From the NCBI GenBank assembly GCA_027622555.1, contig JAQBYJ010000049.1, forward strand, positions 1 through 40,993: a stretch of 40,993 nucleotides of DNA, in the 5' to 3' direction. How positions within the stretch are numbered: the stretch's first letter is position 1; each line of letters begins with the position of its first letter. Under the pieces are notes generated by a model. It saw nothing but the letters and a program-made list of their open reading frames with translations. It was not told the DNA's origin and ran no database searches. The DNA comes from Verrucomicrobiota bacterium. Its GTDB lineage: Bacteria > Verrucomicrobiota > Verrucomicrobiia > Opitutales > UBA2995. Shown here in pieces: positions 26,447-35,231 of this stretch. The position numbers and the translations under genes are program-made.

Positions 26447-28126
26447 TTAAGCTTCTGCCTCCACGGTTTCGGCTGCAGGTGAGTAGTGAAGCGTTTTGCC
26501 TTCACTGAATTTCAGATGAGCAAAAGCGGAGCCATCCAATTGAAGACCTTCTGGAGAAAGCGTTCCAAACGACAGGTCGTTAAACATGCTCACTTCCTTG
26601 GAAAGTTCCGCCCAGATCTTGTTTACAGAATCCAAAGCGCCCGTGTCAGGTTCAATGTGATTTAACAATTGAGAAAGCGAAACCAGATCATTCACCACAC
26701 CTGTAGGTCCAGGAACTGCCTCGAGGAATTTTTGTAAACGAAACTGCTGATTGATAAAAGTGCCTTGTTTTTCAAATACGCTTAAAGTCGGAAGCACAAC
26801 TTCGGCTACCTCAGCAGTGGCATTGGAATGCGTACCAAAATAGATCACTTTCACTTTGGCCAATTGCTCGCTGCTGATCCCTGCTACCGTAAAATCTTCG
26901 TTGTAGACAACTACTGTATCCACTTCCCCGGTATCGATCTTTGAACCCAGTTCGTTCAGTGCTGTTTCCGGTAGGGATTCAATAAACCCTACGCTCAATG
27001 CACCACGTGTATTGGGGTTCGCGTCAGTGGAAATCAACAGATCATCGCCTTCCTGGGTGCGACCAACAATAAAATTGGCAACGCTCTTGGTTGCGCGACT
27101 GAGTCGGTTAAATAAATACAGCTCTTCTACACTGGATTTACCGGAACCAACAAACGCCAGTTTTTCACTTTCGAGTAAGGCCTGGACTTGCTGAACAGTG
27201 CCCGCCTCAGTCAGGCGATTCGCAGCTTCGACTTCTTTATAAAGAACACGTCCACTGTCTGACATCCAGGTGTCGTTTACTTCGTCATTACGACGCGGCG
27301 TGATTCGATAAATCTTTCCTTCGCGACTCGCGACCAGGGTATTAACACCCACACTGCTTTCGGTGCAAATACTGGGAGTTTCCTTCAGGAACCATACCCG
27401 CATTTTGAAACGGAAGTCCCGACTGGTCAGCGCACCCACCGGACAAATATCCACGGTGTTCAAAGAATAATTATTTTCCAGTTGTTTTCCGGGATAACAG
27501 GTAAGCGTTGAATAACTGCCACGGTCCACAAATCCCAGAACATCGTCTTTGGCCACTTCCTGTGAAAAACGAATACAACGTGAACAAAGCACACAACGCT
27601 CGTCATCCAACATCACACGTGGTCCTAAAACCGTGCGTTTCGGCTTAACAACTTTCTGTTCAATAAAACGGCTGTAACCTTTGCCATAATCGGTTGCAAA
27701 TTCCTGCAGACGACATTCTCCGGCCTGGTCACAAATAGGGCAATCCAACGGGTGGTTGATGAGCAGAAACTCCATCACACCTTCACGGCACTTCTTCACC
27801 ATTTCCGACTTGGTACGCACATGCATTCCAGGACTGGCTTTGGTGCCGCAAGCGATTGCCGGATTCGGGAAAAACATGATCTGCGGCGTCCCATCCTCAT
27901 TGAGTAATGGGTCACCCGTTGCGCGATCCCGGCCCGGCATACCCATTTCAATCAGACACATCCGGCAATTTCCGGAAACGCTTAGCTTCGGGTGGTAACA
28001 GTAGTGCGGAATCTCCTGGCCAACGCTTGCTACAAGATCCACCAAATTCGTACCCGGCTTGCAGCGTACTTCCTCGTCATCGATGAAGACGCTGATCAAT
28101 CCATCATCTTTTTGTCCTTCGCTCAT
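26447..28126 (-). CDS. nuoG: NADH-quinone oxidoreductase subunit G, short form
   Basis: NuoG holds the N1b, N5 and N4 iron-sulfur clusters of the NADH-oxidising arm. Visible ligands are Cys43, 54, 57, 93 ([2Fe-2S]); His125, Cys129, 132, 138 (N5); and Cys178, 181, 184, 228 (N4). The extra N7 motif C-x2-C-x3-C, present in some bacteria, is reduced to Cys254 with Ser257 and Val261 (SICTESSVGVN), so N7 is absent. The molybdopterin-fold remainder is short: 559 aa against about 700-900 in many homologues. Its ATG overlaps the nuoF stop by four bases. Confidence 0.93.
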   Translation of the reverse strand: MSEGQKDDGLISVFIDDEEVRCKPGTNLVDLVASVGQEIPHYCYHPKLSVSGNCRMCLIEMGMPGRDRATGDPLLNEDGTPQIMFFPNPAIACGTKASPGMHVRTKSEMVKKCREGVMEFLLINHPLDCPICDQAGECRLQEFATDYGKGYSRFIEQKVVKPKRTVLGPRVMLDDERCVLCSRCIRFSQEVAKDDVLGFVDRGSYSTLTCYPGKQLENNYSLNTVDICPVGALTSRDFRFKMRVWFLKETPSICTESSVGVNTLVASREGKIYRITPRRNDEVNDTWMSDSGRVLYKEVEAANRLTEAGTVQQVQALLESEKLAFVGSGKSSVEELYLFNRLSRATKSVANFIVGRTQEGDDLLISTDANPNTRGALSVGFIESLPETALNELGSKIDTGEVDTVVVYNEDFTVAGISSEQLAKVKVIYFGTHSNATAEVAEVVLPTLSVFEKQGTFINQQFRLQKFLEAVPGPTGVVNDLVSLSQLLNHIEPDTGALDSVNKIWAELSKEVSMFNDLSFGTLSPEGLQLDGSAFAHLKFSEGKTLHYSPAAETVEAEA

Positions 28127-29460
28127 TTCTCAATCAGCCTTTCATCGTACGATTTCATACCACAGGTGTTCGCTTTGGCGTTTGCCATGATTTCATCGCG
28201 AAATTTATCAATATAACTTTGAACCGGCCAGGTCGTGGAATAGCCCATGGGACAAACGGTTCGGCCACCAATGTTACCGGCCATGTCGTAAAGCAGATTC
28301 ACGTCCTCCTCGCGAGCGCCTCCCGTGCACATACGCGCCGTAATTTTCTTACTCCAGAGTGAGCCTTCGCGACAAGGAGTGCACTGACCACAACTTTCGT
28401 GAGCATAAAACGCGGTGATGTTTGCGAGAGCCTCCGTAATATCCGTGCTGTCATCAAGGATCATCATCCCGGACGAACCGGACATGGAACCAGCGGCCAT
28501 GATGCCGTCGTAATCAACGATGATTTCATCAAACGAAAATTTCTTTCCTACTCGATCCCTGAAGCTTTCTTCAGCGCCCAGGATTTTCATGGAACCACCA
28601 CCGGGAATACAGGCCTTGAACTTACGTCCGGGGAGTGGTCCTCCACAAATGTCGTAAAGCAACTCCCGCATGCTCATGGGTTCAATTTCGTAGTAACCCG
28701 GCTTTTGAACCAGGCCACTCACGCACCAGATGCGCGTACCGGTATTTCCAGGACGACCGATAAGGGAATACTTGTAGGCACCCATATTCACGATGTGGAC
28801 GACATTACAGAGTGTCTCCACATTGTTAACAATGGTTGGGCACTGATAGAGACCGAGCACCGCCGGGAAAAATGGGGGTTTAATACGTGGGTAAGGACGC
28901 TTGCCTTCGAGCGACTCGATAAGTCCCGTCTCTTCACCACAGATGTAAGCACCGGCGCCGCGGTGAACCACAATGTCGCAGGAGTAATCCGATCCCAGGA
29001 TATTTTCTCCGACAAAATTCTTTTCCCGCGCTTCCTCAATCGCCTTCTCCAGGATCTTCGCACCGAGAGGCATTTCTTCCCGGATATAGATAAACGCAAG
29101 TTTCACATCGTTGGCAAAAGCAGAGATCATCATGCCTTCGATCAACTGATGGGGATCCTTGTGAACCAACTGGCGATCCTTGAAAGTGCCGGGCTCAGAT
29201 TCGTCGCAATTGCAAATCAGGTAAATGGGTTTGCCACTCTTTCGATCAACCAGGCCCCATTTGACTCCACAGGAAAATCCGGCTCCTCCGCGACCTCGCA
29301 GCCCGGAATCTTTGACCTCCTCACGCAAGTCCTCAGGTTTCTCACCAAGCGACTTTTTAAGAGCTTCGTAACCTCCATGTTCGAGGTAGCTATCAATGCT
29401 CGGCGAGTAATAGTCCTCGTCGGCATGTTTCAGTAAAATTTTTCGTTCAACGGCTGCCAT
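28123..29460 (-). CDS. nuoF: NADH-quinone oxidoreductase subunit F
   Basis: NuoF binds NADH and FMN and carries cluster N3. The NADH/FMN loop GLRGRGGAGFSCGVKW is at about 53-68, the second FMN/NADH block YICGEETGLIESLEGKRP near 170-190, and the [4Fe-4S] motif ESCGQCTPCREGS near 352-364, with the fourth Cys in TVCPMGYS. The 445-aa protein is full length. TAGGAG lies just before the ATG. It follows nuoE by nine bases and overlaps nuoG by four. Confidence 0.97.
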   Translation of the reverse strand: MAAVERKILLKHADEDYYSPSIDSYLEHGGYEALKKSLGEKPEDLREEVKDSGLRGRGGAGFSCGVKWGLVDRKSGKPIYLICNCDESEPGTFKDRQLVHKDPHQLIEGMMISAFANDVKLAFIYIREEMPLGAKILEKAIEEAREKNFVGENILGSDYSCDIVVHRGAGAYICGEETGLIESLEGKRPYPRIKPPFFPAVLGLYQCPTIVNNVETLCNVVHIVNMGAYKYSLIGRPGNTGTRIWCVSGLVQKPGYYEIEPMSMRELLYDICGGPLPGRKFKACIPGGGSMKILGAEESFRDRVGKKFSFDEIIVDYDGIMAAGSMSGSSGMMILDDSTDITEALANITAFYAHESCGQCTPCREGSLWSKKITARMCTGGAREEDVNLLYDMAGNIGGRTVCPMGYSTTWPVQSYIDKFRDEIMANAKANTCGMKSYDERLIEK

Positions 29461-29469
29461 GATAATCTC

Positions 29470-29973
29470 CTACTCCGCTGCGGACACCCCCACACGAGCC
29501 CGTTTGTTAATTTCTTGAATCATTGGCTCAACCGTTCCGGCTTTGCTCAAGTTTTCGTATAAATCTTCATCGACCAAAACCACTGGTCCTGTTCCGCAAG
29601 CGGCGAGACATTCGCCATATTCGAGAGTCAGGGACCCGTCTTCCTTGGTGTGCCCCATCTTGCAATCGAGCGCTTTTTCCAACTCGTCACCCAGCTTGTA
29701 GGCACCCATCAACGCACATGAAAGCGTGCGGCATACCCGAACGTGAACCTTGCCCAACTTCTTTTGCCGATAATAAGGAAAGAAAGTAACCACCTCCAGA
29801 ACGTTGATCGGCTGGAGCTCCAATTTTTCGGCCACCCACTCGATCGCTTCATTCGAGATATAACCCTGATCACTCTGAATAAAGTGCAGCAGCGGCATGA
29901 CGGCACTGCGCTTTTCCGGATATTTGGGAATAGAGCCATCAATCTTTTGAAATGTTTCCTGGGATAAATTCAT
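29470..29973 (-). CDS. nuoE: NADH-quinone oxidoreductase subunit E
   Basis: This 24-kDa-type thioredoxin-fold subunit carries the off-path [2Fe-2S] cluster N1a. The ligands are Cys81 and Cys86 (VCRTLSC) and Cys122 and Cys126 (GECLAACG). The N-terminal helical part (RSAVMPLLHFIQSDQGYIS) and LEVVTFFPYYRQ are standard. It is 167 aa. Its start overlaps the end of nuoD by four bases. Confidence 0.96.
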   Translation of the reverse strand: MNLSQETFQKIDGSIPKYPEKRSAVMPLLHFIQSDQGYISNEAIEWVAEKLELQPINVLEVVTFFPYYRQKKLGKVHVRVCRTLSCALMGAYKLGDELEKALDCKMGHTKEDGSLTLEYGECLAACGTGPVVLVDEDLYENLSKAGTVEPMIQEINKRARVGVSAAE

Positions 29974-31205
29974 CGATCACACTCCCCCATCACAAAATCC
30001 AGACTTCCAAGAATTGAAACTACGTCGGAGAGCATGGCTCCCACACAAACTTTAGGTAGAATGCTCAAATTACAAAACGACGGACCACGGATTTTCATTC
30101 TATAAGGTACGCCTCCTCCTTTGGAGTGGATAAAAAATCCTAACGCTCCTTTGGGATTCTCCGCCTCAAAGTAAACCTCACCAGCCGGCATTTGAGGCCC
30201 TTGGGTCGTGATCATAAAATTCTGAATGAGCTCTTCCATACTGCTCATTACCTTGTCCTTGGTTGGCGGAAAAATCTTTTTCGCGTGTTCCGCAAAGTAC
30301 GGGCCTTCAGGAATGGTTTTAATCACCTGCTCAACGATACGGGCACTCTGTCGAATTTCTTCCATCCTGACCAAATAGCGGTCATAACAATCTCCAACCG
30401 TTCCGACCGGAATGTCGAAATCATACTGTTCGTAACCCGAATAGGGCCGATCCTTGCGCAGGTCGACTGGAACTCCCGATCCACGAAGGTTCGGACCGGT
30501 TAATCCATAACTGATCGCATCTTCTTTTGAAATAACACCTACGTCTTTGGTGCGATCCACGAAGATACGGTTGCGGGTTAACAAGGCATCAACTTCGTCA
30601 ATAATTGGAATGAGTTGAACCAGAAATTTTGAAACTTCCTCAAGCCAGTCTTTCGGCAGATCCCGTACAACACCACCTATTCTCGTAAAACTGGTCGTGA
30701 GCCGGGCTCCCGTCAGTTTTTCAAACAAGGTGTAGAGTTTTTCACGCTCGGTGAAGGTAAACATGAAAACCGTCAGTGCACCGGTATCCATGGCGTAGGC
30801 ACCCAAGCCCAACAGGTGCGCCGATATTCTGGCCAATTCTGAAACTAAAACCCGAATCGCCTCGCAACGCGGTGGAACCTTAAGCTTGGCCAAATTCTCA
30901 ACCGCAATGGCGTAGGCCACATTATTGGCAAGTGGCGCCAAATAATCCAAACGGTCAGTGTACGGCACAAACTGATTATAGGTCATGTTCTCGGCAATCT
31001 TTTCGTCCCCACGATGGAGGTAGCCGAGTTCAGGGTCGCACACCGTAACCACTTCACCATCGAGCTCCAGTTTGAGTCGGAGAACTCCGTGCGTACTGGG
31101 GTGGGATGGCCCCATACTCAGGGTCATCGTTTCAGTATCCAACTCGTGCTCGAAGTCGGACGAACGGGCCAAAACATCCCCAATTGAAATTTCTTTTGTA
31201 GCCAT
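29970..31205 (-). CDS. nuoD: NADH-quinone oxidoreductase subunit D
   Basis: NuoD is the 49-kDa-type subunit lining the quinone pocket together with NuoB. Recognisable blocks: MGPSHPSTHGVLRLKLELDG (quinone-pocket His), PELGYLHRGDEKIAE, YTDRLDYLAPLANNVAYA, GLTGPNLRGSGV, and the C-terminal DVVSILGSLDFVMGECDR with the conserved final Asp-Arg. At 411 aa it is complete and separate from NuoC, not fused. AGGAG lies about 12 bases before the ATG; nuoC ends two bases upstream. Confidence 0.97.
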   Translation of the reverse strand: MATKEISIGDVLARSSDFEHELDTETMTLSMGPSHPSTHGVLRLKLELDGEVVTVCDPELGYLHRGDEKIAENMTYNQFVPYTDRLDYLAPLANNVAYAIAVENLAKLKVPPRCEAIRVLVSELARISAHLLGLGAYAMDTGALTVFMFTFTEREKLYTLFEKLTGARLTTSFTRIGGVVRDLPKDWLEEVSKFLVQLIPIIDEVDALLTRNRIFVDRTKDVGVISKEDAISYGLTGPNLRGSGVPVDLRKDRPYSGYEQYDFDIPVGTVGDCYDRYLVRMEEIRQSARIVEQVIKTIPEGPYFAEHAKKIFPPTKDKVMSSMEELIQNFMITTQGPQMPAGEVYFEAENPKGALGFFIHSKGGGVPYRMKIRGPSFCNLSILPKVCVGAMLSDVVSILGSLDFVMGECDR

Positions 31206-31207
31206 CT

Positions 31208-31819
31208 TTAGCGTTTCTCCTCTTCCTCGTTCCAGGATTGATCTGCTCCACGGGGCTCGTTCTTGCTCATCATGCCGACTTGCTGACTTGAGACAAATGG
31301 ACCACCCGCCATCGGTGCAGGAATAACCGGCGTTCCGGTTTCTTCGCTCACTTCCAAATCAGGAAGATCGGTTTCGTGACCCGCGAGAGGAAATTCCTTG
31401 CGCAGGGGATGCCAGGGATAACTGTCCCACATCAAAATACGGCGCAGGTCAGGATGATTTTCAAACGAAACTCCAAACATGTCGTAGGCTTCGCGCTCAT
31501 GCCAATTGGCGGCGTCCCAAAGGCTGGTAACAGAAGGCACGGACGGGTTTTCGTCGTCCAGAGCATCAACAACTATGCGGATATAATTGTGAGTCGTCGT
31601 AGAAAACAGATGATACACCGCGCTGAAACGGGGACTCTCTTTATCCCAATCAATACAGGTGGCATCGGACAACAGATCGAACCCGTGCTCCTCTTTCAAG
31701 CTGGTGGCGCAATCGAGCCATCGCTCAGCGGGACAATTTACGGCCGGGTGATCGGCGCTGTCACGTTGAGTTAGATAATTTTGGGAGTTTAAAAGCTTGG
31801 ACAAAAAATCGTCGTCCAT
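31208..31819 (-). CDS. nuoC: NADH-quinone oxidoreductase subunit C
   Basis: This is the 30-kDa-type structural subunit of the quinone-reducing module. The signature is WHEREAYDMFGVSFENHPDL, followed by RRILMWDSYPWHPLRKEFPL. The 203-residue length includes a C-terminal extension (about 45 residues, rich in Pro, Gly and acidic residues, ending NEEEEKR) that goes beyond the core and is of unknown use. Its first base overlaps the last base of nuoB's stop. Confidence 0.95.
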   Translation of the reverse strand: MDDDFLSKLLNSQNYLTQRDSADHPAVNCPAERWLDCATSLKEEHGFDLLSDATCIDWDKESPRFSAVYHLFSTTTHNYIRIVVDALDDENPSVPSVTSLWDAANWHEREAYDMFGVSFENHPDLRRILMWDSYPWHPLRKEFPLAGHETDLPDLEVSEETGTPVIPAPMAGGPFVSSQQVGMMSKNEPRGADQSWNEEEEKR

Positions 31820-32328
31820 CAGGCGGATACGAGGTGTTTCGCGGACCGTTCAGTACCAATTTTCTTTTGAAGTTTTATGAGCGCATCCAACAATGCTTCC
31901 GGGCGTGGAGGACATCCACTCACATAGACATCGACCGGCAAAATCCGATCAACTCCCTGCATAGTCGCATAGGAACGATACATGCCTCCGGTTGAAGCAC
32001 AGGCACCCATGGCAATTACCCATTTGGGTTCAGCCATCTGATCGTAGATACGTCTTACAGCAGGAGCCATCTTGTAGGTCACCGTCCCGGCCACGATCAT
32101 GCAATCGGATTGACGGGGCGAAAAACGCATCACTTCGGCACCAAATCGACTGATATCGAAGCGGGAAGCACCCACAGCCATGAGCTCAATTCCACAGCAG
32201 GCAAGGCCCATAGGCATTGGCCAAATTGAATTCGAACGTACCCAGTTTATGACAGAATCGAGGCGGCTTGTTACAACTCCGCCTTCAACTTTGGAATTAT
32301 AGGCTATTTCCTTGTCGGACTGACTCAT
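31819..32328 (-). CDS. nuoB: NADH-quinone oxidoreductase subunit B
   Basis: NuoB carries the terminal cluster N2 that reduces quinone. Ligands are the tandem Cys44-Cys45 in GLACCGIE, Cys110 in AMGACAST, and Cys139 in [10 protein letters not shown]. The 169-aa length is normal. It is the first gene of this nuo run. The usual partner nuoA (about 120 aa) is not upstream: only 211 bases separate nuoB from the divergent sulfatase gene. Confidence 0.97.
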   Translation of the reverse strand: MSQSDKEIAYNSKVEGGVVTSRLDSVINWVRSNSIWPMPMGLACCGIELMAVGASRFDISRFGAEVMRFSPRQSDCMIVAGTVTYKMAPAVRRIYDQMAEPKWVIAMGACASTGGMYRSYATMQGVDRILPVDVYVSGCPPRPEALLDALIKLQKKIGTERSAKHLVSA

Positions 32329-32382
32329 ATTAATAAGCGGGCTAAGTTAGTGGGCTCGTTCGAAAACGATCAAGGAAAATAG

Positions 32383-32408
32383 CCAGCTTTGCGCCAATTT
32401 AAAGCTGG
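32383..32408 (-). promoter_or_regulatory. Perfect 8-bp inverted repeat in the nuo operon leader
   Basis: CCAGCTTT at 32383-32390 and AAAGCTGG at 32401-32408 enclose a 10-base loop. The repeat lies 55 bases upstream of the nuoB start, in the gap shared with the divergent sulfatase gene. On the minus strand it is followed by CTATTTTCC, too weak a T-run for a confident terminator. It could be a leader hairpin or a dyad binding site. AT-rich sequence upstream (ATATTTTAAAC on the minus strand) may hold the promoter, but no clear -35/-10 pair was found. Confidence 0.4.
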
Positions 32409-32539
32409 GGTCGCGTTTTGTTTAAAATATCGCACTTTATGCAAATCCATGGTCTAACGCTTATCAGTGATAAAGCCTCGGGGATCGGCAAAAAATCAGC
32501 CATGCCCATTATTTCATGTTACCCTAAAAATAATTATCT

Positions 32540-34138
32540 ATGAAACCAACCTCTTTTCTATTAGTACTCTTATTTGCCGCTGCCGGTAGTTTTGGTTTTG
32601 GCAACAGCCATTCCTCAAAGCGTCCCCTGAATGTTCTATTCATCGCCATAGACGATTTGAAACCGATCGGTTCGGTCTTCGCTGAGGACCCGGGAAACTT
32701 CCTCCAGCATATTTATCCTGACAAGAAGCTGCGTACCGAAGTGGCCAAACGGATGACCCCCAATATTCAGCGCCTGGCCGACCAGGGAATTACTTTCATG
32801 AATGCCTATTGCGCAGCGCCGGCCTGTAATCCCAGTCGCGCAGCATTGATGACCGGAATCCGCCCTCACAAATCAGGCCTGACCACCAATGCAGGCGGAA
32901 CCTTCTTTCGGGAGTACGAATACGAAGGCGTCCGCTATTTGGCTGACGCGCAGACCATGCCCGAGTACCTGCGGAAACATGGCTGGTATGCGGCCTCAAC
33001 CGGCAAGATTTTCCACAATCGTACTAGCGCTAAAGACTCCGACAACCCCCGATCCTGGACCGACTGGACCAATGTTTCAGGCGACGCCGGCGAACGGGTA
33101 CCCTCCAAATGGAAAAGCGATGGCCTGGACTGGGGACAGGAAGGTGACGACCACACCAGCCTTACCCTGCTGGATGATTACCGGAAAGCAGACTTCATGG
33201 CCCGGGTGCTCGAAACAGGCCAGGCAAGTTTTGAAGGCACCACTTTTAAAGTGTCCGAAGATGAGCCCTTCTTTTTGGCCCTCGGAATTTTTAGACCGCA
33301 CCTCCCCTATTATGCCACCAGGGATTTGCTGGATCTATTCCCGGCGAAGGAAATGACGGTCACCTACGATCTGCTTGAACTGTTTAAGCAGGACGCGGAC
33401 GATGTTCCCGAGTACGCCTTCAAGTGGTCGGGGCTTTCAAGAGACAAAAAAGGGAAACCGGAATTGGGCAGAGACCGATTCACCGCCATGCTTGAACACG
33501 GGCTGAGCATCGATTCCGATCAAGGCGACCTCAAGGGCTGGAAAAACATGCTCACCCATTACTTCGCCAGCTGCGCGGTGGCTGACCGTGCAGTGGGACG
33601 CATTCTCGATGGATTGGAAAACAGCCCTTACGCCGACAACACCATGATTATTCTTTGGAGTGACCATGGCTATGCCCTGGGCGAAAAATTGCACATCTCC
33701 AAGTTTGCCCTTTGGGACGACGCAAACCAGGTGAACTTTTTTATCAAAGACCCGCGCAATCCTCAAAGTGCCGGGCAAATGTGTTTCCGGCCAGTGAGTC
33801 TGATCGACATCTATCCCACCGTCATGGCCATGGCTGGCCTGAAGTTGCCCGATGATCGCATCACTGGCCACGACCTCACTCCCTTACTCAAGGATCCCAA
33901 AGCAGCCTGGCATATCCCGGCCCAATCGACCTACGGTCAGGTTAACAACAACATGATCCGCACCGAGAGACACAAACTCATCCAGTACGAAGACGGCAGC
34001 CGCGAGATCTACGACATCCCCGCCGATCCGGAAGAATTTAACAACTTGGCCGGCAAGCCCTCCATCGCCAAAACAGAAGCCGCCCTGAAAAAACTCCACC
34101 GCATCGCCATTGAGGAAGGCGAATATCCAAACCGTTAA
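32540..34138 (+). CDS. Secreted sulfatase, iduronate-2-sulfatase-like
   Basis: The 532-residue protein has a signal peptide (SFLLVLLFAAAGSFGFG) and a type I sulfatase fold. Metal-binding Asp38-Asp39 lies in FIAIDDLKP. The formylglycine site is Cys96 in CNPSRAALMTG, the C-x-P-S-R form matured by formylglycine-generating enzyme. GKIFHN, GIFRPHLPYYA and WSDHGYALGEK (Asp/His near 375) complete the active site. The overall pattern is that of iduronate-2-sulfatase-like (S1_7 type) enzymes of marine polysaccharide degraders. No maturase or glycoside hydrolase adjoins it. The base composition is richer in GC than the nuo genes. It is divergent from nuoB. Confidence 0.92.
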   Translation: MKPTSFLLVLLFAAAGSFGFGNSHSSKRPLNVLFIAIDDLKPIGSVFAEDPGNFLQHIYPDKKLRTEVAKRMTPNIQRLADQGITFMNAYCAAPACNPSRAALMTGIRPHKSGLTTNAGGTFFREYEYEGVRYLADAQTMPEYLRKHGWYAASTGKIFHNRTSAKDSDNPRSWTDWTNVSGDAGERVPSKWKSDGLDWGQEGDDHTSLTLLDDYRKADFMARVLETGQASFEGTTFKVSEDEPFFLALGIFRPHLPYYATRDLLDLFPAKEMTVTYDLLELFKQDADDVPEYAFKWSGLSRDKKGKPELGRDRFTAMLEHGLSIDSDQGDLKGWKNMLTHYFASCAVADRAVGRILDGLENSPYADNTMIILWSDHGYALGEKLHISKFALWDDANQVNFFIKDPRNPQSAGQMCFRPVSLIDIYPTVMAMAGLKLPDDRITGHDLTPLLKDPKAAWHIPAQSTYGQVNNNMIRTERHKLIQYEDGSREIYDIPADPEEFNNLAGKPSIAKTEAALKKLHRIAIEEGEYPNR

Positions 34139-34192
34139 ATTTCCAGTAGCGAAATAAGAGCCAACAAGTAGGTCCCTCTTTGCCGAGCACGG

Positions 34193-34993
34193 CTACTTGC
34201 CGTATTTGAATTCGATCCAAATTGCCCGTGGGTTTCCGGACACGACCTCCTCTTCGTGAGGTACTCGCATGGGTTCGGCCGGCGCGGAATTCCCTACTGG
34301 GGGAATGTCCTTTATGTCACGCACCGGTGTGGTCGTCTGTTCAGCCACTCCTCCTATGTAGCCCACATAGCGCAAACGCCCCGGGCCCGGCGGTTGGCCC
34401 CAGTCGCGGACGCGATGGTATCCCTCCTGAATGTAGACCCAGTAGGCGTCGGTGTAGTGAAGATGCATAGTCACTGGCCGGTTTGGCAACCAAGCCTGGT
34501 CCCACACGCCAATCCGCTCGTTTTCGAACAACTTGGTTGCGTCGAGACGCGGAAATCGTCCAGGGATGCCTTCGACCATGGGTGTCGTGCTGGGCGGAAC
34601 ATAGTCCTTGAGCTGGAAAACAATTTCACGGCTGGGGATGTCGCTGAGCCCCTCGTCCTGGACGACGGTGCCTTTCGACTCAAAGCGTACGGCACCGATA
34701 CGCAGTTGCTGCATTTCATAGGAACCGTCCGGTCGCGTGAATTTGACTGCCCCTTCCGTCAAAACAACGGAGACCTGGTCGAGAGGAAGCCGGTACATGG
34801 GAGACGGCTTTCCTTTCTCGCGTTGCACTTCCCAGATCGTCACGCGTTCGTTGTCAGCGCGCACAAACGCTCCACTCCTGGGATAGGCCGGCACCGGAGA
34901 CGCAGCCACCTGACCGAAGGCAACTGATGGAAGGACCGAAAGAACAGCAAGGACCGTGATTACCCATAGGAAATTGCCAGGGCGATTACGCAT
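34193..34993 (-). CDS. Secreted two-repeat cupin-like protein
   Basis: I do not know a named family for the whole protein. From the ATG at 34993 a signal peptide is clear (NFLWVITVLAVLSVLPSVAFGQ). The mature part has two similar halves, each opening with an R/E-N-E-R-V/I-x-(I/V)-W block (DNERVTIWEVQ and ENERIGVWDQAW) and ending in an aromatic strand (REIVFQLKDY and RAIWIEFKY). The second has HLHYTDAYWVYIQEG, a cupin-type His strand. This suggests a periplasmic bicupin. An upstream ATG at 35119 would add 42 residues before the signal peptide. The gene is clearly GC-richer than most of the window, which may mean recent transfer. It is convergent with the sulfatase. Confidence 0.7.
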   Translation of the reverse strand: MRNRPGNFLWVITVLAVLSVLPSVAFGQVAASPVPAYPRSGAFVRADNERVTIWEVQREKGKPSPMYRLPLDQVSVVLTEGAVKFTRPDGSYEMQQLRIGAVRFESKGTVVQDEGLSDIPSREIVFQLKDYVPPSTTPMVEGIPGRFPRLDATKLFENERIGVWDQAWLPNRPVTMHLHYTDAYWVYIQEGYHRVRDWGQPPGPGRLRYVGYIGGVAEQTTTPVRDIKDIPPVGNSAPAEPMRVPHEEEVVSGNPRAIWIEFKYGK

Positions 34994-35231
34994 CCAGCTC
35001 GGTAAGATGATGTTCTTAAAGAATCGGTACAGCGGCGTGTGTTCCGGGGCATGGGTTGTCCGTCTGTGTTCGGGAGCAACGTGACGACAGGCGGTATAAA
35101 AAATGAAAACTGGATCCATAACTAGTAAGATCTGAAGATTGATTCAGAGCGAATGATGCGCATTTGCGACTAAATGCTTATAACCCTAAAAACGCTCAGG
35201 AAGTCAATTCTTTGGTCATCTTAAGGAGATA

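Noticed and set aside
28399-29436. Long open frame of 345 codons on the plus strand across nuoF
   Set aside because: It is antisense to a fully conserved NuoF with intact motifs; the product resembles no family and reflects codon bias.
34256-34927. Open frame of 223 codons on the plus strand across the bicupin-like gene
   Set aside because: The minus-strand frame has a signal peptide and internal repeats; the plus-strand product has no recognisable feature and is expected from the high GC content.
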